NCBI RefSeq assembly: GCF_029626105.1
Contig: NZ_JARUBH010000009.1
Location: 2,046,001-2,110,000, forward strand
DNA: 64,000 bases
Source of the DNA: Solwaraspora sp. WMMD792
Lineage (GTDB): Bacteria > Actinomycetota > Actinomycetes > Mycobacteriales > Micromonosporaceae
Reading direction: 5' to 3'
Shown in pieces: positions 61,780 to 64,000 of this stretch. The translations under genes were made by a program, and so were the position numbers. The number at the start of each line of letters is the position of its first letter. Position 1 is the stretch's first letter. The notes beneath the pieces are model-generated. The model did not search any database and was not told the origin of the DNA. It saw only the letters and a list, made by a program, of their open reading frames with translations.

Positions 61780-61967
61780 GTCAACCGGAGGAACAACGTG
61801 AGAAGTCCGCGAAGACCGACGAGGTGCTGGCCCGGAACAGCCCGCTGGACACCGGGACCGGACCCGGCGCCGTCCTGGCGGACACCGATGTGCGCCCGGA
61901 ACCGGCCGGTACCCAGACCCGGGCCGACTCCGACGATCCGGTGAGCAGCACCGAGCCCCCCGACTGA
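61776..61967 (+). CDS. small acidic disordered protein
   Basis: A 63-residue polar protein whose ATG overlaps the clpC-like stop (ATGA). AAAGGAGG lies nine bases upstream. It has no hydrophobic core and is rich in Asp, Glu, Thr and Pro. The family is unknown. Its position suggests an adaptor or a substrate tag for the unfoldase, but that is speculation. Confidence 0.6.
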   Translation: MSQPEEQREKSAKTDEVLARNSPLDTGTGPGAVLADTDVRPEPAGTQTRADSDDPVSSTEPPD

Positions 61968-61990
61968 CCGTCAAAGTGAGGAGGTTGTCG

Positions 61991-62353
61991 ATGGCGGCGC
62001 ACCGGCGTACCGACACCGACACTGACCAGTTGTGGAACGAGTTCCACGCGTACGTGAACATCAGTTCGGAACAGCTGCGTGACTGGCTGCTGACCGAGGC
62101 GTCCGGCGAACAAGCGTTCGTCGGACCCGGCGTCGACCTGCCGCAGCCGGGTGGCGCCGTACTGGCGGTGCTGGGCAAACGGCGGGTGGATCTGACCGAA
62201 CCGGACCGGCAGGTGATGGCGCGGGTCGTCGAGGAGATCCGGGACCTGCTCGCCCGCCGCCCGGCGGCGGGCGCTGCGGACGACCGGTGGCGGCGGGCGC
62301 TGCTGGACCTGGGGCACGATCCGCTGCGCGTCGACGCAGACACGGCGGGCTGA
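61991..62353 (+). CDS. DUF3140 protein
   Basis: A 120-residue protein from ATG 61991, after GAGGAGG. The DUF3140 pattern is visible: DQLWNEFHAYVNISSEQLRDWLLTEASGE in two blocks, then KRRVDLTEPDRQVMARVVEEIRDLLA. The family is common in actinobacteria, of unknown function and helical. It is the third gene of the clpC-like operon. Confidence 0.78.
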   Translation: MAAHRRTDTDTDQLWNEFHAYVNISSEQLRDWLLTEASGEQAFVGPGVDLPQPGGAVLAVLGKRRVDLTEPDRQVMARVVEEIRDLLARRPAAGAADDRWRRALLDLGHDPLRVDADTAG

Positions 62354-62377
62354 CCAGTCACTTCCACCTGGCGCACG

Positions 62378-62413
62378 CCGACGGCGGGTCCCGTTCCCGG
62401 TACCCGCCGTCGG
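62378..62413 (+). terminator. hairpin terminator of the clpC-like operon
   Basis: A perfect 12-base inverted repeat (CCGACGGCGGGT and its complement) with a 12-base loop lies 24 bases after the DUF3140 stop. Confidence 0.65.
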
Positions 62414-62428
62414 GGCGTGGCTCTGCCG

Positions 62429-62468
62429 GTTCGTCTCCCGGCCCGACCGGCTCGGCCGGGAGACGAAC
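62429..62468. terminator. hairpin terminator of the streptogrisin-like gene
   Basis: A perfect 15-base inverted repeat (GTTCGTCTCCCGGCC and its complement) with a 10-base loop ends two bases before the stop of the minus-strand protease gene. Confidence 0.75.
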
Positions 62469-62470
62469 GG

Positions 62471-64000
<1,530 letters not shown>

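Overview
The window is very GC-rich (GGTC/CCGG-biased, frequent GTG and TTG starts, strong G/C third-position bias). Its gene set is typical of a filamentous actinomycete, most likely a member of the Micromonosporaceae: citrate synthase, GpgS, SecA2, a GlgA/GlgB pair, SpoIIE-type phosphatases, GAF-ANTAR proteins, LAL regulators and DksA-like zinc-finger proteins. The family assignment is an inference from gene content. No rRNA, tRNA, CRISPR array, insertion sequence or prophage is visible.

Layout. 1-4.7 kb: the end of an S8 protease, an alpha/beta hydrolase and a secreted chymotrypsin-like protease. 4.8-12.6 kb: stress and envelope functions (BON-methyltransferase fusion, DUF2795 protein, Hsp70, MscS channel, triple-BON protein) and a large LuxR/MalT-type regulator. 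12.9-19.9 kb: a GT4 glycosyltransferase, then a signalling block of SpoIIE-type phosphatase, B12-binding sensor and GGDEF protein with a decayed EAL domain. 19.9-27.2 kb: an Ohr/OsmC peroxidase divergent from a HelD/HelR-like RNA-polymerase ATPase, then a three-gene membrane cluster (YLDxGSGS micro-protein, methyltransferase, sulfatase-like protein). 27.3-33.3 kb: citrate synthase, convergent glycogen genes and a DMT exporter. 33.4-41.7 kb: a baeRF-type protein, a sigma factor fused to a STAS domain, GpgS, SecA2, GAF-ANTAR and DUF2231 proteins. 41.7-48.1 kb: divergent DUF305 and LVIVD secreted proteins around a perfect CRP-type site, a pseudo-patatin, an AEC transporter, a winged-helix regulator, and DksA-like and DUF2267 proteins. 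48.2-52.1 kb: a GH3 glycosidase divergent from a LacI regulator with two matching palindromes between them. 52.2-53.9 kb: a tandem-repeat peptide gene coupled to a JmjC/cupin hydroxylase. 53.9-58.5 kb: a four-gene FtsK-type ATPase operon. 58.6-64 kb: an NYN nuclease, a ClpC-like stress operon and a streptogrisin-like protease.

How it fits together. Much of the window looks like a general stress and envelope-maintenance region. Several genes (clpC-like, ohr-like, dksA-like, DUF2231, less clearly the SpoIIE-type phosphatase and the baeRF gene) are preceded by GTTT-N15/16-GGGTAN promoter look-alikes. This is the sequence class read by SigB/SigF-type sigma factors, and the window itself encodes such a sigma factor with an unusual C-terminal STAS domain.

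Best candidates for something not yet described are the repeat-peptide/JmjC pair (52.2-53.8 kb), the sigma-STAS fusion (35.5-36.6 kb) and the FtsK-type ATPase with a small helical-hairpin partner (53.9-58.5 kb). All coordinates, motifs and inverted repeats were read by eye; no database search was possible.
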